Below, piece after piece: positions 34,732-43,052 of a stretch of 64,000 bases of DNA. Every line of letters starts with the position of its first letter. The first letter of the stretch is position 1. This DNA is from Maricaulis sp048270265 (GTDB lineage: Bacteria > Pseudomonadota > Alphaproteobacteria > Caulobacterales > Maricaulaceae): assembly GCF_048270265.1 (NCBI RefSeq), contig NZ_JBLWTD010000016.1, forward strand, positions 3,720 through 67,719. Reading direction: 5' to 3'. The position numbers and the translations under genes are program-made. Under the pieces are notes generated by a model, which was not told the DNA's origin, made no database searches, and saw only the letters and a program-made list of their open reading frames with translations.

Positions 34732-35031
34732 GACGCCGGCGGCGGGACTGGTTGTCTGCCACTGAAACGCTGTCTGTCAGTCTGTCACCCGGTCATCGCG
34801 GGGTGAAATTACCTTGCAGGACAGGGGAATGCGGCTCTTGCGCCGGTGACAGACAGGCTGTCACCCTGTCACCGATTATGATGCGGGTGCCCGCCATGGC
34901 GGGCGGGGTATTGCGGGGGGACGATGTCAAAGAGCAGGGTTTCGCACCGATTATAGCTGCGCGGGTGGGCGCGTGGATAAGCCGGGGGGCGGGCGCGTCC
35001 GGCCGCCACCAAAACCACATGTCGGGATTTC

Positions 35032-35117
35032 GCCCTTCGGGGTCCAGCCTCGTCAAGGCGCAGGCCCGCTTCGCGGCGGCCTCCGGCCGGCCTTGACGAG
35101 GCTGGACCCCGAAGGGC
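35032..35117. repeat. 28-base perfect inverted repeat
   Basis: Arms at 35032-35059 and 35090-35117 are perfect reverse complements over 28 bases, starting GCCCTTCGGGGTCCAGCC. They are separated by 30 bases of G/C only or nearly so. The structure could extrude as a cruciform or form a long RNA hairpin. It is too long and lacks a T-run for a simple terminator. Confidence 0.9.
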
Positions 35118-35381
35118 CCCTTTGCTGGCAAGTGGTTTAAGGGCGGGTCTGGCGCCGGGGGCGCCGTGTGGGCACGGAACCAACAGGGACACACGCCATT
35201 TCACTAAACTAGTTGGCTTTCTCCAAGCTCCCCTCGGCAAGCGCCGGGCGGACCGGCTCTTGAAGCCCTTGCCGAGCATGACGCCAGCCCGGATACCGGT
35301 ATGGTTTTCAGGGCGAGGCCTGGCCCGGCGCGCCGGTCTCCTGGATATTCGAAGCGCGACGATTTCCGGGTCGGATAGATC

Positions 35382-35428
35382 GTGAGCGCCCCCGTTTATT
35401 CAAAATGGTGAGTGTCCCCGTTTATTCA
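35382..35428. repeat. 21-base direct repeat
   Basis: Two copies of GTGAGYGYCCCCGTTTATTC plus A, at 35382-35402 and 35408-35428, differ at two positions and have a 26-base period. The CCCCGTTTATTC core looks like the end of an insertion element, but no transposase is nearby. Confidence 0.75.
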
Positions 35429-35522
35429 TCCGCCCCGGCCCCCGGGGTCGGATAATTCTTGATTGCGTAAGTGAAATTTGCTGCTATCGGTGGCGTTTCG
35501 ACTGGATCCTTTGGGGGAAATT

Positions 35523-35984
35523 ATGAACAAAACCATCCTTGCCATTTGTGCTGCATCGACTGTCCTGGCCGGATGCGGCACCATCACGCGCGGGTCAAAT
35601 GACACCTGGGTGGTCGAGACCGATCCGCCGGGCGCTACGGTCATGACTTCGAACGGATATCAGTGCCAGAGTACGCCCTGCGCGATCAAAATGCCGCGAC
35701 GGTCTGAGTTCGTCGCAACGATTGAACGCAGTGGCTACGAGACTGTAACCGTGAACGTGACGCACCAGGTTTCCGGTGCTGGTGGTGCATCAATGGCCGG
35801 CAATGTTCTCGTTGGTGGCCTGATCGGGGCGGCAGTGGATGCCGGCACCGGGTCCATGCATGACCTGGTGCCCAATCCGGTCCACATCAATCTCGTCCCG
35901 CTGTCTGCCGATGCGACGGCCCCGCTCGCGGACCCTGCGCCTGTTGCGCCTGCGGAGTCCGATGAGCTTCCATCGACGAAATAG
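35523..35984 (+). CDS. PEGA-like lipoprotein
   Basis: Protein of 153 residues with a lipoprotein signal (MNKTILAICAASTVLAGCGT, lipobox LAGC). The mature part starts with a PEGA-like sheet (VVETDPPGATVMTSNGYQC, then STPCAIKMPRRSEFVATIER and SGYETVTVNV). A glycine-zipper hydrophobic patch follows (GGASMAGNVLVGGLIGAAVD), then a Pro/Ala tail. Such proteins are envelope-anchored and probably bind the wall or other surface polymers; no activity is known. It lies just outside the putative island boundary. Confidence 0.78.
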   Translation: MNKTILAICAASTVLAGCGTITRGSNDTWVVETDPPGATVMTSNGYQCQSTPCAIKMPRRSEFVATIERSGYETVTVNVTHQVSGAGGASMAGNVLVGGLIGAAVDAGTGSMHDLVPNPVHINLVPLSADATAPLADPAPVAPAESDELPSTK

Positions 35985-35998
35985 GCGGACCTGAGAAA

Positions 35999-36077
35999 CG
36001 CGGGTCAGCTCCGCTTGGTGTGAAACGGCGTTCCCCGGCGGGGATTGGCTGTCTCCCGTCAGGCGGAGCCGACCCGT
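35999..36077. repeat. Imperfect inverted repeat
   Basis: CGGGTCAGCTCCGC at 36001-36014 and GCGGAGCCGACCCG at 36063-36076 pair over about 14 bases with one mismatch. A smaller GC-rich hairpin (CCCCGGCGGGG) lies between. It follows the lipoprotein gene and may act as a transcript end, though no T-run is present. Confidence 0.5.
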
Positions 36078-36143
36078 CTGCTTCCGTTGAGGCGATGTTC
36101 GCCTTCGCCACGGTCCGGCCGCAGCGTGCGCCGCGCGTGAAGG

Positions 36144-36190
36144 ATGGTGGCCCCGGCGCGATTCGAACGCGCGACCTGCAGATTGGGAAT
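36144..36190. repeat. Degraded 3' half of tRNA-Arg: att-like site
   Basis: This 47-base stretch matches 44523-44569, the 3' half of the tRNA-Arg gene from CCA to the anticodon loop, at 45 of 47 positions and in the same orientation. The first 34 bases are identical. Beyond it the D arm and 5' acceptor strand are missing, so it cannot fold as a tRNA. A 3'-half copy of this kind is what tRNA-targeted site-specific integration leaves at the far end of an element. Confidence 0.85.
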
Positions 36191-36309
36191 TCTGTCTTCC
36201 GTTAGCGAATTGAACAGGTTGACCGTAACCTACGGCGCTTGCGGCGTGTAAGCCAGCGGCAGGCGGAGTGTTGAGGCCAAACCTCAGCCCACGCAGAGGG
36301 TCGCGCCCG

Positions 36310-38157
36310 TCATTCGCCGTCCCGGAACTCGATCTCGAGCCGGTTGTCAAAGGCCGGCAGGACCAGCGTTCCGGCGTCCAGACGGGCTCCTGCGGGCAAT
36401 GGAGCAACGGGGCGCCAGGTCTCGGGGATCTGTACGGTCAGGCCCTCGATCGGGGCGGCGGTTGTGATCACCAGCGAGATGGTCCGGGCGTCGAGGCTGA
36501 CATCAAGCCCGACCATATCGCGCGCCGCCCACCAGTCGCCGAAGGCCTGCAGCGTGCCGGTCCATGAAAATGGCCCGCTTGCCGTGAGCAGAGCATCGAG
36601 CATGGCCAGTTTCTCGCCGGTCTCGTTGGGGTGGATCAGGACGACATTGACGCCGCCATATCCGGCCAGCGAGGTGGCCAGCTCGATCCCGGCCGCCAGC
36701 CTGTCGTCATCGGGAACGGGCTGCTCGTCCTCGAGGGAAATCGGGAATTCGTAGATCGCCGTCTGGCTGGAATAGCGGCGGCCGAAATTGGCCCGGTAGG
36801 GCAGGTGCGACAGCGCTGTTCCGGAACTGATCGAGGTGGAGAAACGGTAGCCGCTGGCCTCGAGCGCCTCGGGCAGGCTGTCCGGTGTTGCCAGATAGCC
36901 CGGCCGGAAGGAGGTGACGGTCTCGCCCGTCAGGGACTCAAGCAGAAACCGGCTGACGCGCAGCTCGCCGAGCACCGAGGCATGGCGCGTATCCTCGACG
37001 CCGGCCACCCGCGGCTGATAATCGGGATATCGCTCCTCGCCACTGCCCAGCGGCAGCCCGGAGAAGACGTCGGAATGGCTGACGGAATGGCTGCCGATCT
37101 CCATGCCCCGGTCCTGGAGCTCCTGAATGGCGGTGAAGGCGGCCTCATCGAAGAAGCCGCGGTCGAGATAATCGCGGTAGTACTTGGTCTGAATGAAGAA
37201 GGTGCCGTGTACGCCGTGGCGCTCAAGCACGTCGGCATAGGCCGCCATATTCGCCACGGAATGCTGGTAGTCGACATCGAAGGTGATGATGCTGGCCATC
37301 GCCTGGCCGTCGGGCACCGTCGCCAGGGTCACAGCGTCGGGCGCGTGCCGGTAGATGGCCCGCACCAGGCGCAACCAGACATCCACTGACGGCTCATAGC
37401 CATTGGCATAATCGCGCCCGGCGCCCTCATCGCGGCCCGAATGGGCCCGCAGGATGAAGAATCCGAGATCGAAGCCCAGCGCATAGGCCTGGCCACCGCC
37501 GGCATGGGACCGGGTGATGAAGGCCGGCGCGCCATCCTGGTAGCGGCCGAGCACGGTTTGCGCACCGATGAAGGACTGGGTTCCGATCCAGCTCTCGGGA
37601 CGCTCCGGATTGCCCAGTCTGACGACGCGTTCGCGCGGATCGGTCAGAAAGCCGGTCAGGGCCTGTTCCGGCTCGAAGCTGACCTCATAATGTTCACGGC
37701 TTTCTTCCAGACGGTCGAAGCCGAACACATCCTGCACCCCGCCGCCGAGCACCTGAGTTGCGATCAGCGTGCCGCCATCATCCACATACTGACGCAAATG
37801 GCCGAGTTCGGCCGGCTCGAGCAGGGCACCGGAAATGATCGGATAGACCAGAACCGAGGAATGCTGCACGGCGCGGGACGCATCGCGGGTGACGATAAAG
37901 GGCACGCCGATCGTGCGCAGCCCGTGCACCAGGCCCAGCCAGGCGGAGTCCTCGTCGGTCAGGAGAATGGCGAGGCGCGAGGTGCTGCCGGCCTCGTAAT
38001 CGCGCCAGTCGGCCGGGTCGGCTTCGATATCCGTGCTGACAATGGCGGGGCCATTCAGCCCGCGCAGGAAAGCCGGCGGCCGGCTCAGCCACACACTCGC
38101 CGCGATTATCAGGCCTATCGTCAGGATGGCCCCAATTACACCCCAACCCGGTTTCAT
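36310..38157 (-). CDS. Membrane-anchored polysaccharide deacetylase
   Basis: Protein of 615 residues with an N-terminal anchor (GVIGAILTIGLIIAASVWL). Residues to about 270 form a glutamine-amidotransferase-like or beta-galactosidase-trimerisation-like region (LAILLTDEDSAWLGLVHGL, YPIISGALLEPAELGHLRQY). The CE4-type NodB domain follows, with SIITFDVDYQHSVANMAAYA (Asp-Asp) and GMEIGSHSVSHSDVFSG (His-His metal motif), then FRPGYLATPDSLPEALEASG and VVLIHPNE. The C-terminus is a small beta domain. It probably N-deacetylates a periplasmic polysaccharide and is divergently transcribed from the rest of the cassette. Confidence 0.85.
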   Translation of the reverse strand: MKPGWGVIGAILTIGLIIAASVWLSRPPAFLRGLNGPAIVSTDIEADPADWRDYEAGSTSRLAILLTDEDSAWLGLVHGLRTIGVPFIVTRDASRAVQHSSVLVYPIISGALLEPAELGHLRQYVDDGGTLIATQVLGGGVQDVFGFDRLEESREHYEVSFEPEQALTGFLTDPRERVVRLGNPERPESWIGTQSFIGAQTVLGRYQDGAPAFITRSHAGGGQAYALGFDLGFFILRAHSGRDEGAGRDYANGYEPSVDVWLRLVRAIYRHAPDAVTLATVPDGQAMASIITFDVDYQHSVANMAAYADVLERHGVHGTFFIQTKYYRDYLDRGFFDEAAFTAIQELQDRGMEIGSHSVSHSDVFSGLPLGSGEERYPDYQPRVAGVEDTRHASVLGELRVSRFLLESLTGETVTSFRPGYLATPDSLPEALEASGYRFSTSISSGTALSHLPYRANFGRRYSSQTAIYEFPISLEDEQPVPDDDRLAAGIELATSLAGYGGVNVVLIHPNETGEKLAMLDALLTASGPFSWTGTLQAFGDWWAARDMVGLDVSLDARTISLVITTAAPIEGLTVQIPETWRPVAPLPAGARLDAGTLVLPAFDNRLEIEFRDGE

Positions 38158-38306
38158 AATCTTTTCGGCCTTCTCTCGAGCGGATCAATAAACCCGCAAG
38201 GGGTTACCGTGCAGTTTTGACGTATGCGCACAGTGGCGCGATTCCGTACCGCAGCCCATTTCCGGCATTGTGGCCGGTTCCAAGCACCAAGGACAGAATT
38301 TCCGCA

Positions 38307-39527
38307 ATGCCCTCAACCGCCCTGCCAATCGCTCTCTCGGCCCTGCTCGGCATGTCCCTCGCCGCGGGCGCGCCAGCCCATGCCGGGGAACCGGTCTGGA
38401 CCTCGGCCCTGCCCAACGCCCGGCCGGCCTGCCTCTCGGCCATTCATGTCTATGTGCGCCCGGGCAGCGGGGAGGCGGTCGAGTATCTGCGCGCCGAGGC
38501 CATCGAAGACGGCTGCCCATCGCCGGCACCCGCGGACAGTTCAACGCCCGATCCCGCCCTCCCGCGCGAGGCGCGGCCGGTTGACCGGGATCTGCAACGC
38601 GGGGCCTGGGTCTGGCGCAGCGAGTTCTGGCAGCAGGATCCCGAGGCCTTCATCGCGTCGGCGCTGACCCAGGGGCTCGACCATGTCTTCATTTCGGTCC
38701 CGATCGTGGAGGGTGAGGTTGAGGCTGCGCCCGCGCTGGAACGGCTGATCGCCACGGCCCATGCCCGCGGGATCCGGGTGTCGGCAGTCGAGGGCGATCC
38801 GGAAATGGTCACAGCCGCCGGGCTGCAATTCGCGCAGAACCGCGCCCTGGCGCTGCGGCAATACAATCTCGACCACGCCGAAATGCCCCTGGACGGGCTG
38901 CAATACGATATCGAGCCCTATCTGCTGCCGGATTATGCGCTGGCACCGGAGGAGATGCTCGAGCAATGGGCGCAATCGGTGATCGCCCTGGGCGAGACCT
39001 ATGGTGCCAATGTCGATATCGTCATCCCGTTCTGGCTCCCGCTCGTCCCCGGCGGGCCGGAGGCGCTGGCGGCCGTTCGCGAGCGCGCCGCCCGGCTTAC
39101 GGTCATGGCCTACCGGACCGCGCCGGCCTCGATCCTGACCGCCGCACAGCCAGCCCTGGCCTGGGGCGAGGCGCATGACCTGCCCGTTGTCATCGCGCTT
39201 GAAACCGGTCCGCTGGAGGATGAATACCTCCAGGTCTACCGGCCGGCACCGAGCGGCCAGCTTCAGATTTCACGATCGGGACCCGTTCAGGAAGTCCATT
39301 TGCTCGCCGACGCCGTGTCCGGCACTATCGCCGAGCCCGCCTTCCGTTACAGCCACACCGTGACCGCTCCGGCATCGCGGGTCAGCTTTGGCGGCGACCT
39401 GCCGGCCCTGTACCGGGCACTGGACGAGGTGGAGCCGGGGCTCAATGGCTATGACAGCTATGCCGGCGTGGCGATCCACGGGCTGGTCCAGCTTGCAGAC
39501 CCGGCGCTCATAAGGAATGAGCGCTGA
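38307..39527 (+). CDS. Secreted TIM-barrel-like hydrolase of the cassette
   Basis: Protein of 406 residues with a signal peptide (PIALSALLGMSLAAGAPAHA). The mature part reads like a glycoside-hydrolase TIM barrel: GAWVWRSEFWQQDPEAFIAS, LDHVFISVPIVEGEVE, RGIRVSAVEGDPEMV, LDGLQYDIEPYLLPDYAL (a candidate acidic catalytic strand) and VDIVIPFWLPLV. I cannot name a GH family. Position beside a deacetylase suggests it trims or modifies the same polymer, as the hydrolase half of PgaB does. The start has AAGGA upstream; the earlier ATG would bury the signal peptide. Confidence 0.7.
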   Translation: MPSTALPIALSALLGMSLAAGAPAHAGEPVWTSALPNARPACLSAIHVYVRPGSGEAVEYLRAEAIEDGCPSPAPADSSTPDPALPREARPVDRDLQRGAWVWRSEFWQQDPEAFIASALTQGLDHVFISVPIVEGEVEAAPALERLIATAHARGIRVSAVEGDPEMVTAAGLQFAQNRALALRQYNLDHAEMPLDGLQYDIEPYLLPDYALAPEEMLEQWAQSVIALGETYGANVDIVIPFWLPLVPGGPEALAAVRERAARLTVMAYRTAPASILTAAQPALAWGEAHDLPVVIALETGPLEDEYLQVYRPAPSGQLQISRSGPVQEVHLLADAVSGTIAEPAFRYSHTVTAPASRVSFGGDLPALYRALDEVEPGLNGYDSYAGVAIHGLVQLADPALIRNER

Positions 39528-39553
39528 GCTTCATCCAGCCGGCCCTGGAGGCT

Positions 39554-39594
39554 TGCAGGCACGGGATATCCCAAAGTAAGAGCTTGTGCCTGCA
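39554..39594. promoter_or_regulatory. Inverted repeat in the leader of the regulator gene
   Basis: TGCAGGCAC and GTGCCTGCA pair perfectly, enclosing the palindrome GGGATATCCC, in the 229-base gap between the hydrolase and regulator genes. It could be a weak terminator of the first or a leader structure of the second. No T-run follows. Confidence 0.4.
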
Positions 39595-39756
39595 TCCTAA
39601 CTGGATCAAACTTCGTACACTTCCATATTGCACGCAATGCGGGCAACCGCCCCCGGTGGCGCCGCAATTCCGGGTGCCGCCCGCGCCGGGCAGGATCGAA
39701 CTTGTAGCGTGAACGCCCGGCCATCCACATACAGGCCGGAAGTTGGAGAATTCTCA

Positions 39757-40908
39757 TTGGTCAATAGCAAGCCAGATTTATCACTGCTGCACGAGCGCTG
39801 GCAGCACGCCCTGTCGGAATTTCTCGAGCGTGCAGGCGCCACCCGGCTTGAGCTGGATCGCAATACTGCGTCCCTCGTGGATGGCAGCGCTGACCAGACG
39901 CAGCTCGACGCGCTGATCAATGACACGCACAAGCTGGCGGGGTCGGGCGGCACATTCGGCTTTCCCGTTATCAGCCGGCTGGCCAAGGCCGCGGAACGCC
40001 TCCTGTTGGCCGGTCCCGGCTCGGATGCTGAATCGATCGCCGCCCTGCAGGCCCTGAGCGCTTATCTCGGCGATGTCGTCGCGGGCAAGCATACCAGCGA
40101 AACGACACCCGATTTCGGTGAAGCCGAGCGCGCCAAAGCGCCGGAACCGGCCGGGCGTGCCGTCCGCCAGCGGCGCGTCCTGATTGCCGAGGATGACGTC
40201 GTGTTCGCGGCGCTGATCCGGGATATGTTCGGCGGAGAGATTGACGTGCACACGGTGCATGACGGCGATGAAGTCATCGCCGCCGTCCGCCGCCTGACAC
40301 CCGATGTCCTGCTGCTTGATGACGGACTTCCGAACCTGCGCGGGCTCGATTTGATCGAGACCCTGCACCGCGATGGCATGACGCGGGATATGGGCGTGGT
40401 GATGATGACCGCCAATGCGGCTCCGGACTCGATCTTGCGGGCGATCTAGGCCGGCGCGGTTGATTATCTGGTCAAGCCGGTCGACCCAGTCGCCCTCGTC
40501 CGGACCATTCGCGAACGGCTGGACAATTCACGCTCCAGCGTGCTGCTGATCGATGACGACCCCCTGGTCCTGCAATTGCTCCGCGACGGGTTTCGCAATG
40601 CCGGTTGCCTGGTCGCCGAGGCCGCCGACGGCGAGACCGCGCTGGATATGGTCGCCGCGGAAAAATTCGACCTTCTCGTGCTCGACCGGATGATGCCCGG
40701 CCTCGATGGCAGTGCCGTGCTCCACCGTCTGAAGAGCGATCAGCGGACCCGCGACATTCCCGTCATTATCCTGACCGCACGCGGCGGGGCCGACGAGTCG
40801 CTGGCCTTCCTGCGGCGCGGCGTCACCGATTTCATCACCAAACCCTTCAACCCGGAAGAAGTTGTTCTGCGCGGGTTGAGAATCCTGGAGCGGGCCAATG
40901 CTGGTTGA
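39757..40908 (+). pseudogene. HPt-REC-REC response regulator, broken by an in-frame TAG
   Basis: One reading frame encodes an HPt domain (LINDTHKLAGSGGTFGFPV, phospho-accepting His) and a first receiver (RRVLIAEDDVVFAALIRDMF, phospho-Asp in DVLLLDDGLPNLRG). A second receiver follows (SVLLIDDDPLVLQLLRDGF, Asp in LLVLDRMMPGLDG, Lys in FITKPFNPEE). A TAG at 40447-40449 interrupts the first receiver between SILRAI and AGAVDYLVKPVD, in the same frame. As read, only HPt plus an incomplete receiver is made unless the stop is suppressed or is a sequencing error. A TTG start at 39757 has GGAGA upstream. Neighbours imply control of the polysaccharide cassette. Confidence 0.85.
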
Positions 40909-42001
40909 GGCTGCAACAGCCATCCTGCTGGCCCTGCAGGCCGCGCCGGTTGAGACCGGGGACTGGCGCGCCGATGTCTGGCGGCTTTCCGATGAGGGCG
41001 ATTATGCGGCCGCTCTGGCCCGTGTCGGAAACTCCCCGGACCCGGCCAGCTATGAAGCCCGGGTGATGCGCGTTCGCGTGCTCGCCTGGAGCGGTGACTA
41101 TCCGGGCGCCGGGCGCGAGCTCGCCGAACTGGAACGCACCTATCCGGGCAATCCGGAACTGGCGGCCGTGCGGGGATCGCTGGCCTATTATCAAGGGCAG
41201 ACCGAGGCGGCCAGGGCGGCGTTTGGACGGGCTCTGGCGCTCGACCCGAATTCGGCAGAGGCCCGCGACGGGCTTGCCCGCCTCGAGGGTGCAAGCGCCG
41301 GGGCAGAGATACGGCTGCGGCTCGACATGGGTGTGGAGGTCAGCACATTCTCGCGTTCGGCAAACAGCAACTGGACGCATGGATTTTCGGAACTGACCTG
41401 GACCGCGCCGAAATTCTCGGCCGGGATCCGCGCCGATCATTACGAGCGCTTTGGCCTGCGCAATGACAGTCTCGGCCTGCGTCTCGGCTACCGTCTCGAC
41501 GAGAAATGGGATCTGGAGGGCAATGCCGATATCGGGCCGGACAATGTTTTCCGCCCCGAAGCCAGCTTCGGTGCCACCCTCGGCCGGCGCTGGGCTTCGC
41601 CTGCGTCAGGTCTGCCGGCCGTGCGGACCACGCTGGGACTGCGCCGCGACCAGTACAGTACGGTCACGGTCGATACCGCCGCCCTGGGGCTGGGACTGTT
41701 CTGGGACGGCTACAGCCTGGAGGCCCAGACCATCGCCGTTGCCGATGCGGGCGAGGATGCCAGTTATGGCGCCTTGCTGCGGGGTTCCTACGCGGTTGGC
41801 GAGCGCGCCACATTCAGCCTCGGCATGGCCGATGCGCCAGAGACCGATGCCGGGGTCACCGTCAATACACGCAGCCTGTTTGGCGGGGTCCGCTACCGCT
41901 TTGACGAGAACCGGCAAATCCGGCTCGACTGCGCACGCGATGACCGCGAGAATTCCTACATCCGGAAGGCGTGCAGTGTTTCAATCAGCTATCATTTCTG
42001 A
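40898..42001 (+). CDS. TPR plus YaiO-type outer-membrane beta-barrel protein
   Basis: Protein of 367 residues. After a short hydrophobic N-terminus (LVEAATAILLALQAAPVE, a weak signal peptide), TPR-like helices follow to about residue 130 (VLAWSGDYPGAGRELAELER; LAYYQGQTEAARAAFGRALA). The C-terminal half is alternating beta-strands of an outer-membrane barrel of the YaiO class, ending in the aromatic SVSISYHF. The TPR-barrel layout recalls PgaA, the PNAG exporter, but is less than half as long. It overlaps the end of the regulator gene by 11 bases and the next gene by 26. Confidence 0.8.
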   Translation: MLVEAATAILLALQAAPVETGDWRADVWRLSDEGDYAAALARVGNSPDPASYEARVMRVRVLAWSGDYPGAGRELAELERTYPGNPELAAVRGSLAYYQGQTEAARAAFGRALALDPNSAEARDGLARLEGASAGAEIRLRLDMGVEVSTFSRSANSNWTHGFSELTWTAPKFSAGIRADHYERFGLRNDSLGLRLGYRLDEKWDLEGNADIGPDNVFRPEASFGATLGRRWASPASGLPAVRTTLGLRRDQYSTVTVDTAALGLGLFWDGYSLEAQTIAVADAGEDASYGALLRGSYAVGERATFSLGMADAPETDAGVTVNTRSLFGGVRYRFDENRQIRLDCARDDRENSYIRKACSVSISYHF

Positions 42002-43052
42002 CGCGGTTCTGCTGACGGTCATCTGGACCGCCAGCCTGGTGCTTGCGGGTCTTTCCCTGCTGGCCCTCGTGGCACTGGCGGTTCTGCGCGGCCTGCGCGA
42101 TCTCGCGCGCAGACGCGATCAGGCCTGTGCCGACGCGCTCAGCAGCGATATCCGCAACCTGCTCACCTCGCGAGTCGAGATCACGCCGGACATGCTGCCC
42201 GCGCTCGAACCACGCGTGGTACGTGCCAGTATCGCGGTCTTGCTCGGCTATTTCCGCAATCTCGAGGGCGAGGCGCGCCAGCGCCTGCACCAGCTCCTGG
42301 CGGTCTGGGAGATCGAACCGGCCCTGGCGCGGCTCTATCGCAAGTCGCCGCGCCTGCAGAAGCTCCATATCCTGGCGATCTGGTCACACCTCGGCACCGC
42401 CTCATCACTGGACCGGGTGCGCCGGGAGCTGTCCTGTGACGACGAACATATTCGTCTCGCCGCCTTGCGCACCATGGTCCGGCGTGATCCCGACATCGCG
42501 CTGGAAGACCTCGTCGACCTGACAAACCGTTCGCGTGCGCGCGACATGCAATTGCTCGCCACCACGCTGAGGCGCCAGGGACCGCGCGCGATTTCGGCGC
42601 TGGAGGCACTGGCCGGTCCCGGCGCGATGGAAGGGTGTTTGCGCAGCGCCCTTGAGGGCTTCGCCGCGATCGGTGCTGCGGAGACACAGCTCGATCTGGC
42701 CGCGTTGTCGAACCACGCTTCCCCACGGGTGCGCTCCAGCGTCGCCCTGCTCGCCGCCGGCATTGTGGGCCCGGCCGGAGCGGCAGCCCTGCAGCGGCTG
42801 GCGGAAGATCCAGAGCCGGCCGTGCGCGAAAGCGCAGCCCTTGCGATCGGCCGACGCCGGCGTGCCGATCTGATTGAAATCCTGACGGCATTGATCACGG
42901 ATCGGGTGTGGTCGGTGAGGTTCCGGGCTGCCCAGGCCCTGGCGGAACTGGGCCCGCCCGGCCGCGCCGTCCTGCGGCATCTGCCCGATCCGGGCCCGGG
43001 GACCGTCCGGATCGTCGAGGAAGTGCTGTACGCCTCAGGCGGTGCAAGATGA
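41976..43052 (+). CDS. Membrane-anchored HEAT-repeat protein
   Basis: Protein of 358 residues. It starts at a GTG preceded by GGAAGG with six-base spacing, inside the end of the barrel gene. The N-terminal transmembrane helix is LLTVIWTASLVLAGLSLLAL. The rest is a solenoid of HEAT-like helical pairs, clearest near the C-terminus (HASPRVRSSVALLAAGIVG, EDPEPAVRESAALAIGRR, DRVWSVRFRAAQALAELG). HEAT solenoids bind partner proteins, so it may scaffold the synthase-export complex. Its stop overlaps the glycosyltransferase start (ATGA). Confidence 0.82.
   Translation: MFQSAIISDAVLLTVIWTASLVLAGLSLLALVALAVLRGLRDLARRRDQACADALSSDIRNLLTSRVEITPDMLPALEPRVVRASIAVLLGYFRNLEGEARQRLHQLLAVWEIEPALARLYRKSPRLQKLHILAIWSHLGTASSLDRVRRELSCDDEHIRLAALRTMVRRDPDIALEDLVDLTNRSRARDMQLLATTLRRQGPRAISALEALAGPGAMEGCLRSALEGFAAIGAAETQLDLAALSNHASPRVRSSVALLAAGIVGPAGAAALQRLAEDPEPAVRESAALAIGRRRRADLIEILTALITDRVWSVRFRAAQALAELGPPGRAVLRHLPDPGPGTVRIVEEVLYASGGAR

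Larger units (their letters stand above)
34732..35522. other. Gene-free, repeat-rich stretch
   Basis: About 0.8 kb without a credible gene. It holds, left to right, the word CTGTCAC (or CTGTCAG) at 34774, 34782, 34858 and 34866 plus an inverted copy at 34846; a 28-base perfect inverted repeat; a weaker CTCGGCAAG..CTTGCCGAG pair near 35236-35278; and a 21-base direct repeat. The mixture suggests decayed mobile DNA beside the island that begins near 36.1 kb. A weak promoter for the following gene (TTGATT, 17 bases, TGCTAT) lies at 35459-35487. Confidence 0.7.

Noticed and set aside
34732..35522. Transposase gene or CRISPR array in the repeat-rich stretch
   Set aside because: No frame shows transposase motifs, and the repeats are too few and too irregularly spaced for a CRISPR array.
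36144..36225. Second functional tRNA gene
   Set aside because: Only the 3' half is tRNA-like. The D arm and 5' acceptor strand are missing and the anticodon stem has an extra base, so it is treated as an att-like remnant.
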